From the NCBI GenBank assembly GCA_030737875.1, contig CM060926.1, forward strand, positions 318,592,922 to 318,656,921: a DNA stretch of 64,000 nucleotides, written 5' to 3'. The DNA is from Allium sativum. Taxonomy: Eukaryota > Streptophyta > Magnoliopsida > Asparagales > Amaryllidaceae. A model generated the notes under the pieces. The model worked only from the letters and a program-made list of their open reading frames with translations. It made no database searches and was not told where the DNA came from. Below, in pieces: positions 24,227 through 35,850 of this stretch (positions within the stretch are counted from its first letter, which is position 1; each line of letters starts with the position of its first letter). A program made the position numbers and the translations under genes.

Positions 24227-24868
24227 GGCGATTCCATTAAACCCTAGATCCCAAATTTGATCTTCTCAAGCGATATGATCTTCTCATACAAGTTGGCATT
24301 CTAAAACGAAGTAAAATCGTAAAATCGCTAATACCATACAGGTCAGAATCTAATTTTTCATCTTTTACCATTCAACATTAATCAAAGCAACTAAGCATTA
24401 TAAATCACTACTTTTCAACTATTATTCTCCTTTTTGTGTGCTTGTAAGTCATGTTTTTAGTTGTTTGATTATTACTGACATATTTTTCAACTATTATTCT
24501 CTTTTAAGTAATTATTAGTAATTTTTAAGTTTAACTAAGCTGAACTACTACTTGAGTGTATGCTTGAAATGCCTTTTACCAAAATAGAGAACTTAGATTG
24601 TGAAAATTATCGTAAAACTGCCAGTTTTAACAGCACTTGTTCAGTATGTCCAAACTGCATTGTTATATAACTGCTTCGTTATTTACAAACTGCACAAATA
24701 TACTTAACTAAATAATTGATAGAGATATCAAGTTTTACTTTTGGTATAAAAAATGTAAAAGAAAATATCTTTAAGTTTATACAGTTAATACAATAATTAT
24801 TATTACTTTATAGCAAGATAGTAATCGTCATTATAAACTAATCATATTTATCTTTATACCAATATAAA
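24227..24868. other. Upstream region of the Ulp1-type gene, no gene seen
   Basis: AT-rich noncoding DNA. A short stretch near 24236-24290 (attaaaccctagatccc...) resembles a plant 5' leader. No open frame of note. Confidence 0.4.
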
Positions 24869-26035
24869 CTATCTTTATGAATATTTTTGAAGCTATAAAT
24901 ATATTTGTTTTAAAAAGATATACAACATTATCTTTCTATACAGATATTGAATTTTAAATGATTATTGTCTTTAAACAATCAAATATACAAGTTATTATAG
25001 AAGTTTTGTTAAATTACTAATGGAAAAAATTAAAAAAAAATCTTTATGAATGTTTTTTGAAGCTATAAATATATTTGTTTTAAAAAGATATACAACATTA
25101 TCTTTCTATACAGATATTGAATTTTAAATGATTATTGTCTTTAAACAAAAATATACAAGTTATAATAGAAGTTTTGTTAAATTACTAACGAAAAAAATTA
25201 TATCTTTATGAATATTTTTGAAGATATAAATAAATTTGTTTTAAAAAGATATACAACATTATCTTTCTATACAGATATTGAATTTTAAATGATTATTGTC
25301 TTTAAACAATCAAAAATACAAGTTATTAAAGAAGTTTTGTTAAATTACTAATGAAAAAAATTATAAAAGATATCTTTATGAATAGTTTTGAAGCTATAAA
25401 TATATCTGTTTTAAGAAGATATACAACATTATCTTTCTATACGGATATTGAATTTTAAATGATTATTGCCTTTAAACAATCAAATATACAATTTATTAAA
25501 GAAGTTTTGTTAAATTAATAACGAAAAAATATTAAAAATAATTTTATGAATATTTTTGGAGCTAAAAATGTATTTGTTTTAAAGAGATAAACAAGTTTAT
25601 CTTTCTATACACATATTGAATATTAAATTATTATTATATGTAAATAATAAGATCTACAAGTTATTAAAAAAGTTTTGTTAAATTAATAAATAAAAAATAT
25701 TTTATAAAAACTATCTTTATGAATAATTTTGAAGATATAAATGTATTTGGTTTAAAAAGATAAATAAGTTTATCTTTCTATAAAATATTGAATTTATATG
25801 ATTATTGTCCGTAAACAATCAGATATACAATTTATTAAAGAATTTTTTTAAATTACTAAATAAAAAATTAATATAAACTATCTTTATGAATAATTTTGAA
25901 GATGTAAATATATTTGTTTTAAAATGATAAACAAGTTTATCTTTCTATAAAATTATTAAATTTTAAATGATTATTGTCTTTAAACAATCAAATATACAAG
26001 TTATTATAGAAGTTTTGTTAAATTACTAACAAAAT
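24869..26035. repeat. Tandem array of seven ~165-bp units upstream of the Ulp1-type gene
   Basis: Units begin at about 24869, 25040, 25199, 25371, 25545, 25712 and 25879. Each starts tatctttatgaata-ttttgaag and continues tttgttttaaaaagata, then tatctttctata, then attgtctttaaacaa, then agttttgttaaatta. The units diverge from left to right. Each contains the A-GATA/TATC-T inverted repeat that also recurs through the gene's introns and flanks. Confidence 0.9.
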
Positions 26036-26155
26036 TGATATTTCAATGCAGGAAAGATGCATACAAAAAATTCTAGTTACACTAATCAAAACACAACATT
26101 TTAAGATACATAGCAATGTATCTTTATCGACATTAAAGTAGAGAAGTGTTGACAT

Positions 26156-26236
26156 ATGACGAATCAATCAGATTCTTTTTGTAATATACACAGCCAAACA
26201 ATGCAAAATACAACAACACCTCCACGGACTCCTATT
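26156..26236 (+). pseudogene. Ulp1-type gene, exon 1
   Basis: ATG followed by 27 codons (MTNQSDSF...TPPRTPI) ending at donor gtaagt. Splicing to 26559 keeps the frame and gives a smooth junction (TPI/VHTINF). The start is the first ATG in the frame; no upstream exon was seen. Confidence 0.6.
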
Positions 26237-26558
26237 GTAAGTAAACAAAATTTTACACTATTAACTGCAATATTTAGACAATATTATCGTTATATTCTCA
26301 GATAATAATTTTATTAACAGACAATAGATGATTACGTAACCATTGTTAAAGACAAAATATGTATATCATATTGTGAGATAACATGTAAATTGTGTTAAAA
26401 GATAAATTTGTTTATCTTTTCGTAAAAAAGATATATTATTCATGTTGTCATTTAAACTTAGTCTAATTGACTTCCAGCATTCTTAACCGAAAGCTAAATA
26501 AAAATATTGTTCTGTATTTAAATTTAAATTATTTCCTTTTAATAATTTTGTATAATAG

Positions 26559-27410
26559 GTTCATACAATCAACTTCACTGAAGGAGAGAAACGAATACTA
26601 CAGTCAGCCCCACAGCTACAGGAATGTGTCCACTATCGTCCAGAAGAATGCTTATATGCAAATTTGGACAACAACTTTGACCCCGACATTGAAGATGATG
26701 TAGATAATTATGAAGAGCAAAAAAGGGGTTAGGAAAAAATTAAGGGAACTTATAAGCGTAATTTAGATGCATTCTACAAGGTGATGGATACAATAAAGGG
26801 AAAAAACTTATTCTCTTCTCATGCAATATCATATATAGATAGAACACCTTTCAAGAAATTATTTCATATATTTTTGGATGGTAAAATCAAAAGAGAGGAT
26901 GTTAGAAAAAGTGCAAAAAGTTTAGATGAAGTCATTACATCATACGATAGGGAAGAGAAAACATTTAAAATAGGATATGCAAGTGTTAAACTGACTGAAG
27001 AGGATATTAGTTTAATACTTGGAATTCCACTAACCGGAAAGAAAATATTCCCAATTGGAATTATTAGTAGGAATAACTTGGATGAGGAGTACTTAAGTTT
27101 TTTAAATCAACATTTTGAGTTGAATGGAAGGATAAATTAGAAAATTTTGAGTAAGAGAATCAAAATACTAATTGAAGAAAGGAACGGAAGTGAAGATTTA
27201 GTGAAATTACTTCTTTTGTTACTAATTATCACATTCATCTTCCCCAACAACCAATTCTACTTACAATGGGGAATTATTTCCAAATTGTTGAATTTAAAGA
27301 ACATAAATTCAATTTCTTGGGCAAAATCTATTCACACACACGTGTCCCAAAATGTTGAAAATTTTGCTAAAGACCCAAGAAATACGCTCGGATGCTCCAA
27401 GATATTATTG
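26559..27410 (+). pseudogene. Ulp1-type gene, exon 2 (N-terminal domain), two nonsense codons
   Basis: 852 bp in one frame from acceptor tataatag to donor gtatat, broken only by TAG at 26730-26732 and TAG at 27138-27140. The middle (26781-27137) reads RTPFKKLFHIFLDGK, then a Lys/Asp-rich helix, then KIGYASVKLTEEDISLILGI. That order (TPF.., ...F..G...V.LT..D....LG.P) is typical of the N-terminal domain of plant Ulp1-family/mobile-domain proteins. The rest (27147-27410) continues the same domain (FPNNQFYLQW, then NVENFAKDPR). I infer the family from motif order; function of this domain is not established. Confidence 0.65.
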
Positions 27411-27487
27411 GTATATATTTTATATTTAGTACTGTACATTGAATTTATTTAATATCAAAAATTAACATATTATAAATTTTTTTACAG

Positions 27488-27617
27488 TACTGGGTTTGTG
27501 AAAAGACACAAATCATTAAGGGTTAAAGAGGGATGTGAAAATGAAAGGCCAAGAATAGTAAAATGAGATTTATCGTTGTTGAAAAACATATCAATTCAAT
27601 CCACTAAGTTAGAAAAG
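27488..27617 (+). pseudogene. Ulp1-type gene, exon 3, frameshifted
   Basis: Starts after ttacag with YWVCEKTQIIKG, then needs a one-base shift near 27525 to continue as EGCENERPRIVK, then hits TGA at 27564, where the family usually has Trp (PRI..W). It ends at donor gtaatt. Confidence 0.55.
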
Positions 27618-27871
27618 GTAATTTTTTTACGTATTCTTCCTTGATGATTATACCATTTTACTGTTAATTTTAAATTTAAACTTAGTTTTTAACACACGTG
27701 GAAAAAGATAAGAACTTTTATCTTTTTAATTATTTCCTATTGTTATTAACTACACCTTTGAATAATCTTATGCAGATTAATCGTTATTGTGTATTTTCAC
27801 ATAGAAGTCAAATATATTTGCACATATTAAATGAATCAACTATATTTTATTCCTAATTGTATTTTTTTCAG

Positions 27872-28245
27872 TTTGCAGAGAGATTCAACAAAATTATGAA
27901 AGATGAAAAAGTTCTTCTGCTGGAAGTGAATAAGACATTGAAAGAAGGTACGAGAAAAGTTGAAGAAGAAAGCTGTCTTCAAACACAAGTCGAAGACAAA
28001 GTTAAACAAATTGCAAAGTTAAAAACAAAAGTTGAGCAGTTAAAAAAAAGCTTCAGTCAAGAGAAAATCGATTACAAGCTGAAAAAAGAAGAGAAAGGAA
28101 TTGGAAATTTTGATAAATACTCACCACAATTTAACTGAAATTCCAGAAATGGAATGTGACAAAAAGGATGATGAAGAAAATAAAGATGCAGAAAAAGATA
28201 TGGAACATAATGAAACTGACACAATTGAAGAAAACCAATATAAAG
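27872..28245 (+). pseudogene. Ulp1-type gene, exon 4, part before the LTR insertion
   Basis: Begins after tttttttcag with FAERFNKIMKDEKVLLLEVN and continues as a coiled coil with heptad-like Leu, Ile and Val spacing up to about 28090. A one-base shift near 28095 moves the reading to a frame that continues through LTEIPEMECDKKDDEENKDA to the insertion point. The acidic/basic tail looks like a nuclear-protein linker. Confidence 0.65.
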
Positions 28246-28604
28246 TGTAACGACCCGGAATTTTGGGCAGAATTTAACAATTTTATTTTAATTATTTTAA
28301 TGGGTTTTTAATATTTGAAATAATTTATTTTATATAATAACGACTATAAATTTATTTTAGTCGAAGTTAAAACGAATAAATTTTATTTAAATTATAGAAG
28401 GTGTTAGAAATAGCGCGGTAGTTTTAAAATTTGAATTTTAACTTTGACTGACTGTACAAGATGCAAAATAAATCGGATTTTAGCGAAACCAAAAATATTA
28501 GAATATATTTAAAAATATCTTTCCAACGAATCCGAAAAATTGAAATTTCATAGCGGGAATTAAAAGTTATGTCCAATTCAAAATCTCAAAAAAAAAAACG
28601 CTAT

Positions 28605-28605
28605 G

Positions 28606-28645
<40 letters not shown>
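28605..28645. repeat. (TA)n microsatellite in the solo LTR
   Basis: About 16 TA repeats, then taatataatata. Confidence 0.9.
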
Positions 28646-28647
<2 letters not shown>

Positions 28648-31600
28648 ATATAGGACCCCAAACGCTACTTTTTACATACGAATGAATTGGAACTCGAAAC
28701 CACTTCCAATGAGTTTAAAATGATGTTTTTGCATTGAAAAAGTATAAACACTTATATATTTCGAGTTTCGGAAATTATTCATATTTATTTGTATTTTTAA
28801 TATTAAATATATACGCCTTAAAAATGGGAATTTTGCAAACGACTTCTAAATTCAACTAAACCACTTTCTATGGATTCGGAATATTAAATTATTGTTAGAT
28901 TCCAAATTTCATAATTTTTGAAGCTAGTATGTGGTCGTAATAAATTTTACAGTGAAAAAAGTTAATTTTCAAACTTTAAAAATTCGCTATTTATTCAAAC
29001 GGACTCGGAATTCATCGAAACCAGTTTCTATGGATTCGTAATGTCAAGAAATAATTATGTTTCAATTTTCATAAAAAAATGGAATTCGCACGTGTTAACA
29101 CGGATTTTTAAACTAAGAAAACAGATAAATTTGAAGAAGATAAAATACATAAGAGGTTAAAATAAGGGTAGTGGGCCTAATTTAATTATTAACCCATATA
29201 AAATATCATAAGTGCTATCATTAGCTGAACCCTAAGACAAAATATAGCCACCTTCTTTCTCTATTCCATGGCGGCTCTCTCCTCTAACATTTATTTTGCA
29301 AATTATCCCCTGAAAACAAAATAATTTATATCTCTCAATAAGAACAAAATCAGATGAAACCCTTGTTGGGTTTTGTTCATCTTCTTATCCTCTATCTACC
29401 ACGAAAAATTTAGGACCTATTGTCGCACGGTTTCGCCGGAATCTAGCTTAAAAGACAGAAAGCTGATTTCGGTTATTTGTTCGCTGCGGGCCCCACGAAG
29501 AAAGATAGGTCGAGCGACTTCAGGCAGTGGTAGAGGGGAAGCATACGGTTCTTTTGGCGGTGCTGGCATGGTCTCAGGTGGCGGGAGTTGGCCAGAATGT
29601 CAATTTTACTGGAGGGGAGCTGAAAACAGGACAGTCGCAAAGATGAGCAATTTCCCAGCGATCCGTGCATTTTCAGGCGAAGTGACCCAAGCATAAGTTG
29701 TTCGGGAGGTCGAGATCTAGCTACTGACAAAAATTGGTGGCATTCGGAGTACCGAGGGGGCCGCAACACTGAGATGAACGGAAACTGCACATTTCCGTTC
29801 AACTACAGATCGTGGGCCCCACGTGACGAACTGGAGGGGGGGACCACCAGGTGTGGAATGAGGGGGAGAAGACGGAGAGCATGGCTCTGGTTTCGTGCAA
29901 TTCCGACTTACGGTTTGGCCGTGGCGAGCATTTTAAGTTCAGGGTGCTGTTTGAAAAAAAAAGGTTAAGGGCTTAAATGCGAAACATTTATTTAATTTTA
30001 TATTCGATGTTCGTAATGCAATATCTTTTACATACGAGATCGAAATTTGACAATTTCAGGTCTGCTGCGATCGTGGCGACGAGAGCTTCGTGTGGACACA
30101 AAATTTGTCCAATTTGGAGGAAGCTGAAATTTTGGGTAATTTTTACAAATTTAAATATTATTTAAATCGATTTGTTGACTTCGCAAGTGCATAACTTTTT
30201 GTCACGTTATCGAAATTGCATGAAACTGAATCCGTTGAGATCGTTATGTCAAGAGCTTCGAGCAAGCAATAATTTTGTCCAATTCTGAGCAAGTTGAAAA
30301 TTTGGGTAATTTTCATAATTTAAATTAATTATTTAATTATTAGAAACTTCGAAAATTCATAACTTTGTGATACGAACTCGAAATCGCGCGAAACAGGATT
30401 TGCTGCGATCAGCGAGTCAAGAGCTTCGCAACGACACTAACTACGCCCAATTTGGAGCATGTTGGATCCTGGGCCAAAATTGGGCCCGAACCGTCATTTA
30501 AAGCCGGCAAAGGTGAGAACTCTTTTGCTCACTCAATTTTCGAATAGTTATTTATTTTTATAATTAAATGTAAATAAATTATTGGTGGTGGAAGAAATTG
30601 TTTGTTGAACGGATTATGGATTTGGATGTCATGTCATGTTATGTTTGAAATTGAAAATATTCAACAGGTTAAACTAATGATTTATTATTTATGATAATTT
30701 AAAATGATGTTACACTGCCATTGACAAGTTACCTGACTTGTTGATGTTGATTGGGATGATTATTTTACACCTCGCCCAAGTGCACGAAATTATGTGTTGG
30801 CTGAAACACCACACGGGTCTAGGGTTGATATTTGACTACACATCACCTTGTGTTTAGTGTAAATTGTACTTTGGCTGTTATGTGAATCGTTGACATTATT
30901 ATGGAATAAGTGCAATGTTTGAAATCCATGTAATTAAATTACATGGAAATTGTGTGAGTCTCATTCCAATTTTGAGTTAAAGAATATTACAATCCAATAT
31001 TCAATTAAAAGAACCAAAGAATGGTTTCCATGTTTTCAAATGGGAAGGTATGTATTGTCAAAGTTACAATAAAAAGAGTGAATTGGAAAGATAACATTTT
31101 TTTTAAAAGTTACAATAAAAGATTAGAATTAAAAGATACCCTTTTTAATTGTCAATATGTTAAATTAAGAAGATTTGTTTCAAAACCGAACATCTTGAAA
31201 AGATTAATATTATTGTTATCAATTTTGAATTAATGAATATTTTAATTTATACTCAATTAATAGAATTAATTGGCGTTGATTTAAAAAGATTATATCTTTA
31301 TTGTTTAAAAGTTATAATAAAGGAGATTCAATTAAAAAGATTATATATTTACTGTCCACATTTTAAGATAAGAAAGTTTGATTTCGAAATTTGAACGTTT
31401 TGGAAAGATTACATTTATTTGTCATTATGTGGTAATAAATAGATTTGATTTCAAAATAAGACATTTTGGGAAGATTATTATTAATTGTTATAACAATATG
31501 GAAAGTTCAAATATTTATAAAGATTTGAAAGGTAAGTGAAGATATTTGGAATCACGACATTTTAGAATTAAAGAATATTTAAAATTAAGATTATTTAATG

Positions 31601-31664
31601 GAAAGGATATTTTCAAAGAGTACGTTTTAGAAAAGTTAATTATAATTATAAAATTATTGGACAC

Positions 31665-31752
31665 GAGGTTAGGTCACATTTGTGGTGGAAGTCTGCCCGG
31701 AACCGCCCGGCTTATCCAGCAGCCACAAATGTTGGACCTAATGTGAGAGGTC
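31665..31752. repeat. Covarying hairpin motif, copy A1 (solo LTR)
   Basis: Outer arms TTAGGTC (31669-31675) and GACCTAA (31735-31741); inner arms CATTTGTGG (31677-31685) and CCACAAATG (31723-31731); apex CTGCCCGGAACC-gcCCGGC..ATCCAG. Confidence 0.8.
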
Positions 31753-31784
31753 CAAGTGCGCAAATACGAATTGGGCCATGACAC

Positions 31785-31872
31785 GAGGTTAAGCCCAACT
31801 TGTGGGATAAGTCTGCCCGGAACCAACCGGCATATCCAGCATCCACAAGTCGTAGGCTTAATGTGGGAGGTC
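31785..31872. repeat. Covarying hairpin motif, copy A2 (solo LTR)
   Basis: Outer arms TTAAGCC (31789-31795) and GGCTTAA (31855-31861); inner arms ACTTGTGG (31798-31805) and CCACAAGT (31843-31850); same apex as A1. Confidence 0.8.
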
Positions 31873-32149
31873 TGGCCCAGTGTAAAATATAAATGAATAA
31901 GATAATGGATTGAGCTATTTAATCTGTTTAAAATAGCAACACCATTTTAACCCGAACGTGTTTATCGATTTATTTTATACATTTTATGATGCATGTTTTA
32001 AAGAGCTAATTCCAAAATAATTATTTTGGAAATAATATTATTTTAATATGATAATAGATAGAATATTCAATTTGGATTTAAAATTGAAATAAAAGTTGGA
32101 ATCGTTTTATAAATAAATTTATAAACATTTTGGAATAAAGTTTGAAAGG

Positions 32150-32310
32150 AAAATATTACATTTTTCAATGTAATAAAGTTGAAATGAAAATATTGCATTT
32201 TTCAATGTAATAAAGACTGAATTGAAAATAAAGTTTGAAATGAAAACATTACATTTTCCAATGTAATAAAGATTGAAATGAAAATATTACATTTTTCAAT
32301 GTAATAAAGG
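32150..32310. repeat. Array of TTACATT-AATGTAA hairpin units in the solo LTR
   Basis: Four units of about 35-45 bp, each with TTACATT (or TTGCATT) facing AATGTAA across ttttc, separated by aaagttgaaatgaaaa-type spacers. Confidence 0.8.
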
Positions 32311-33400
32311 TTGAACTAAGAAAATTACATTAAAAAGATTTCATTTCTATTTAAGATTGATTACATTAGAAAGAATACTTTTTTTTAGTTAATTTTTTCA
32401 AAAGAATGAAAAAGATTCATTTTAATGTAGATATACATTTCAATGTAAAAGAATGAGTGATTTGTTTATTTTAATAAATTAGTTAAAATAAATAAAAGGA
32501 TTAAAGTGGTTTTAATAAACCAAGATTTTCCAGTACATACATTGGAATGGATTTAAATGGAAATAATCTTCGGATTATTTCAGTTTTGGATTATTTCAGT
32601 ATTGAGGGAATTTGGAAGATATTAATATCGTTATTCCCAATTTTATATACGTTAATTTTCAGAATTTGATATTGAACATAAATCAATATAATTTCTATTC
32701 AAAGCATGATATTTAATGTCAGATTAAAATTTGGGTTTGTCGTGAATAGTGTCTTAAATAACACTGTTCTTAAACCCATTTGGGAAAGAATAAATCTTTT
32801 AATTAAGATTTAAATAAGATTTCCAATTATTAAACATAATTGAAATTAAGTGAAACTGACTTTTGGGTTGATTGCGAACAATGTTTTTAAATGACATTAG
32901 TTCTTTAAACCCGATTGACAGTGAAATTTAGATTGGTAATTCATAAATCTTTTAACTAAGATTTAGTGAAATATTCTAAAGAGAAGTTTCAATTTAACAT
33001 ATTAAATTGAAATACGATTTTGTGCTTATGGTGAACGATGGTTTTAAGCAACATTTGTTCTTAAACCCGGTTAAAGGAAAGATTATTTCTTGAAAGTTAA
33101 ATAATCATTAAATAATGATTCTTGAAGATTACTAAATATAGTTTTAATGAATCTTTAATTGGATTGAATGAGGATAAAAGTAATTAAATTTACTTAATTC
33201 AAGAAATTAACGATAATGGAGTACCACTAGTTTTACTCCAAGCGGTAGTTAAATCTTTAATTAGATTTGATCGATAAAACGGTAATTAAGTTTACCGTAA
33301 CACATTGGGTGTTAGATATGGAGTACCACCATTTTACTCCATGGGTTGTATAGGTTGGGAATGGGATATTAATTAATGATTACTTCGGTAAGGCGTTAAT

Positions 33401-33405
33401 CCCGA
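33401..33405. repeat. Target-site duplication of the outer LARD, left copy
   Basis: cccga, matched at 55795-55799. Confidence 0.9.
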
Positions 33406-33840
33406 TGTAACACCCCGTAATTCTGTAACACAAAGATTCACAAATCAAGGCAGAATTAAATTTTAAATTTAAAATCAAGGGAAACGGGTTACGCCATTGC
33501 GTTCGTCTCAAAATTCTGCTTGAAAACGAGTACGAGTTTGCGAGAATCGGAGTCCGTATGAGGGAGATATGACCCTCCGAAGTTTCAGGAATTTTCAGAA
33601 CAGAAAACAGCTCGAAATTCGAATTCGAAATTTGAATTTAAACCCAGAAGCGGGCTGGTCGGGAAAATTCCCGCCCAGGCCCAGGTCGACTGGGGAGTCG
33701 ACTGGGTAGTCGACCCCCCTGACCAGGTCGACTGCCTAGTCGACCTGGGTGTCGACCTGGGTGCAGAAACCCACTTTCGGGACTGGGTGCATTCTGATGT
33801 ACCTGGTCTCGTTTTCTGCCTAGATTCATCTGCCTAATCC

Positions 33841-33849
33841 TATATAAAC
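33841..33849 (+). promoter_or_regulatory. TATA box of the outer 5' LTR
   Basis: TATATAAAC about 435 bp into the LTR, followed about 30 bp later by a pyrimidine-rich start-site-like stretch. The copy in the 3' LTR is at 40154-40161. Confidence 0.65.
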
Positions 33850-35471
33850 AGCCCTAGTCTCCTTCTCTATTCACAATTCTTCTCTATCCTTATGTTGTCT
33901 CTGAGAAAATTTATAAATAAATAAAAATAAGAAAATAATACGAAAATCCAAGACAAGGTTATGCTGCTCAAGTTTGTCAAGAAGAGATTCGAATCAAGTT
34001 AAAGCTTCAAGATAAGAATCAAAGGCTAACTCAAACGGTTTCGAGCAACGTCGCACGAATCATAGCAACGCCGTCTTTCTATTCTAAAAACCGATCAATG
34101 TAAGTCGGTTACTTTTTAGATTTGAATGTTTTCTCTATTCGTGACATGAAATTAAAGGAATAAAAGAATATGTCAAATCTTCCTATTTGAATCAGTGCTT
34201 ATATCTTTGGACCTAATTAAGAACTGTTATGATTCGAGGACCAATAAGACTGTACTATGAAACTATGGACCTTAAAACCATATGCCTCTATGACTATGAA
34301 CACTACCTATGACTGTGACTCATGACTATGATAATTATTTCCTTGACTATGAACACAAGCCTATGCCTTTGATTAGGAAACATAAACTATTGCCTATGAC
34401 ATAAACACCTATGATTCATGACTAGGAAAGTGTTGCTTAAGTTTTGTGACTGTGAAATTGGGTCTAAACCTGATTATCTATTCTGTCTATTCTTGATTTT
34501 CTTTGGTTTTAGATCTTGGGAATTTACCTATTAAGTTAGGTCTACCCATATTCTTGAACCTATACTATTGAACCCTTTTCATGTTGTAATATTACCATAT
34601 CTATATGCCTGTGAATTGTCATCTTATGCCAGTTATTATGTCTATTCTTTCATGGTATTTTGGTTCATTCCCTTTTTTTCCACGAAACTAGATTTATTTA
34701 TAATCTAGGTTGAACCACGATTATACGAACGATGGGAATACGATTTGGGCAAAATATGAAATTTACTGAAAACGTAGTTATAAACTTGGAAATTGGCATG
34801 AATTGGGAACATGTATTATGGCATGTTCATAAAAATGCAAATTGGATAAATTTGACATGAATTATAGGATGTGTAATTTGAATCTAGTAGTGACTTGTAA
34901 ATCTAGCATTTACATGAACTGTGAACTAGGATAATAAGTCTAGTTTGACATGAACTGTAATTAGAATGTTAAATCAGAATTGGATTAGCTAATTTGGCAT
35001 AATAAGTATAATGGCTTAAATTTGAAATTGGCCATAATTGCGAGTAATTGTCATGATTGGCAAAAATCATGGTTAGTGACACTTAATTTGGTATAGTTTA
35101 CATACCAAAAAGCATAAATATGATATAGAGAGGAAAATGGGCCATAAGAATAAATGTTGACAATTTACATTAAAAGAGTAATTAGGAAACAAGTAAATTA
35201 GGAATGATTTACTTATAGAATTTGTCCTAAATGAGAAAATGTAAATTTAGACAAATTAAAGGTTTATTAACGACATCTCTTTTAATAATACACCAGAAAG
35301 TTCTCGGGTGACAGAGAGGATAGTGTCTAGGCTTGGGTTTGGAAAATACAAATTTACTGCTCTCCCTGGCTATCCCTAACTGATCCGACGGACGGGATGG
35401 TTACTTTCAAAACCTGATTTGAAAATTAATCAAAACCCTTTGAACTTAAAAAATACGAATATGACTAACCC

Positions 35472-35559
35472 GAGGTTAGACTGAGTTGCGATGTAAACCT
35501 GCCCGGAACCAACCGGCACATCCAGTAATCGCAACAATATCCATCTAATGTGAGTTGTC
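35472..35559. repeat. Covarying hairpin motif, copy B (outer 5' LTR)
   Basis: Inner arms GTTGCGAT (35485-35492) and ATCGCAAC (35528-35535); outer arms TTAGA and TCTAA; apex CTGCCCGGAACCAACCGGC. The 3' LTR copy is at 53254-53342, where the outer arms pair over one more base (TTAGAC/GTCTAA). Confidence 0.8.
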
Positions 35560-35693
35560 GCGGCTTTAATTTATTTTGTTAAAGCTAGAACAAGAATGGT
35601 AGGGTTAAGTTAACTAAGACACTTAACCAATTCAACATGATAACAAAACCAATGGGTGGGGGTTAGGTTCATACAGACACTTAACACAGTTAA

Positions 35694-35850
35694 GCTAGAA
35701 TGGGAGGGTTAAGTCCATAGGAACACTTAACCAACTTAACACAGTTAAGCTAGAATGGGAGGGTTAAGTCCATAGGAACACTTAACCAACTTAACACAGT
35801 TAAGCTAGAATGGGAGGGCTAAGTCCATAGGGACACTTAACCAACTTAAC
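35694..35850. repeat. Three 55-bp tandem units in the outer LTR
   Basis: Unit: acacagttaagctagaatgg, gagggttaagtccatagg, then aacacttaaccaactta. The 3' LTR copy is near 53467-53623. Confidence 0.9.

Larger units (their letters stand above)
28246..33405 (+). mobile_element. Solo giant LTR, 5' part (5160 bp)
   Basis: Starts TGTAACGACCCGG at the break in exon 4. With 55795-57497 it makes one LTR of about 6.86 kb with no internal domain, flanked by taaag (28241-28245) and ttaag (57498-57502), one mismatch. The break at 33405/55800 matches uninterrupted sequence in N1 (ggtaagg..taatcccgactagtt, minus strand near 13090), so the two parts are one LTR of the N1 superfamily. It carries a TATAAAATA at 29195, a splice-donor-like hairpin at 30512-30534, two copies of the covarying motif at 31665-31872 and hairpin arrays at 32150-32310 and 32733-33071. 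Confidence 0.85.

Noticed and set aside
29373..29802. Two ~107-codon frames on opposite strands in the solo LTR
   Set aside because: Both overlap in a GC-rich leader, neither has a domain, and the region corresponds to LTR leader in relatives.
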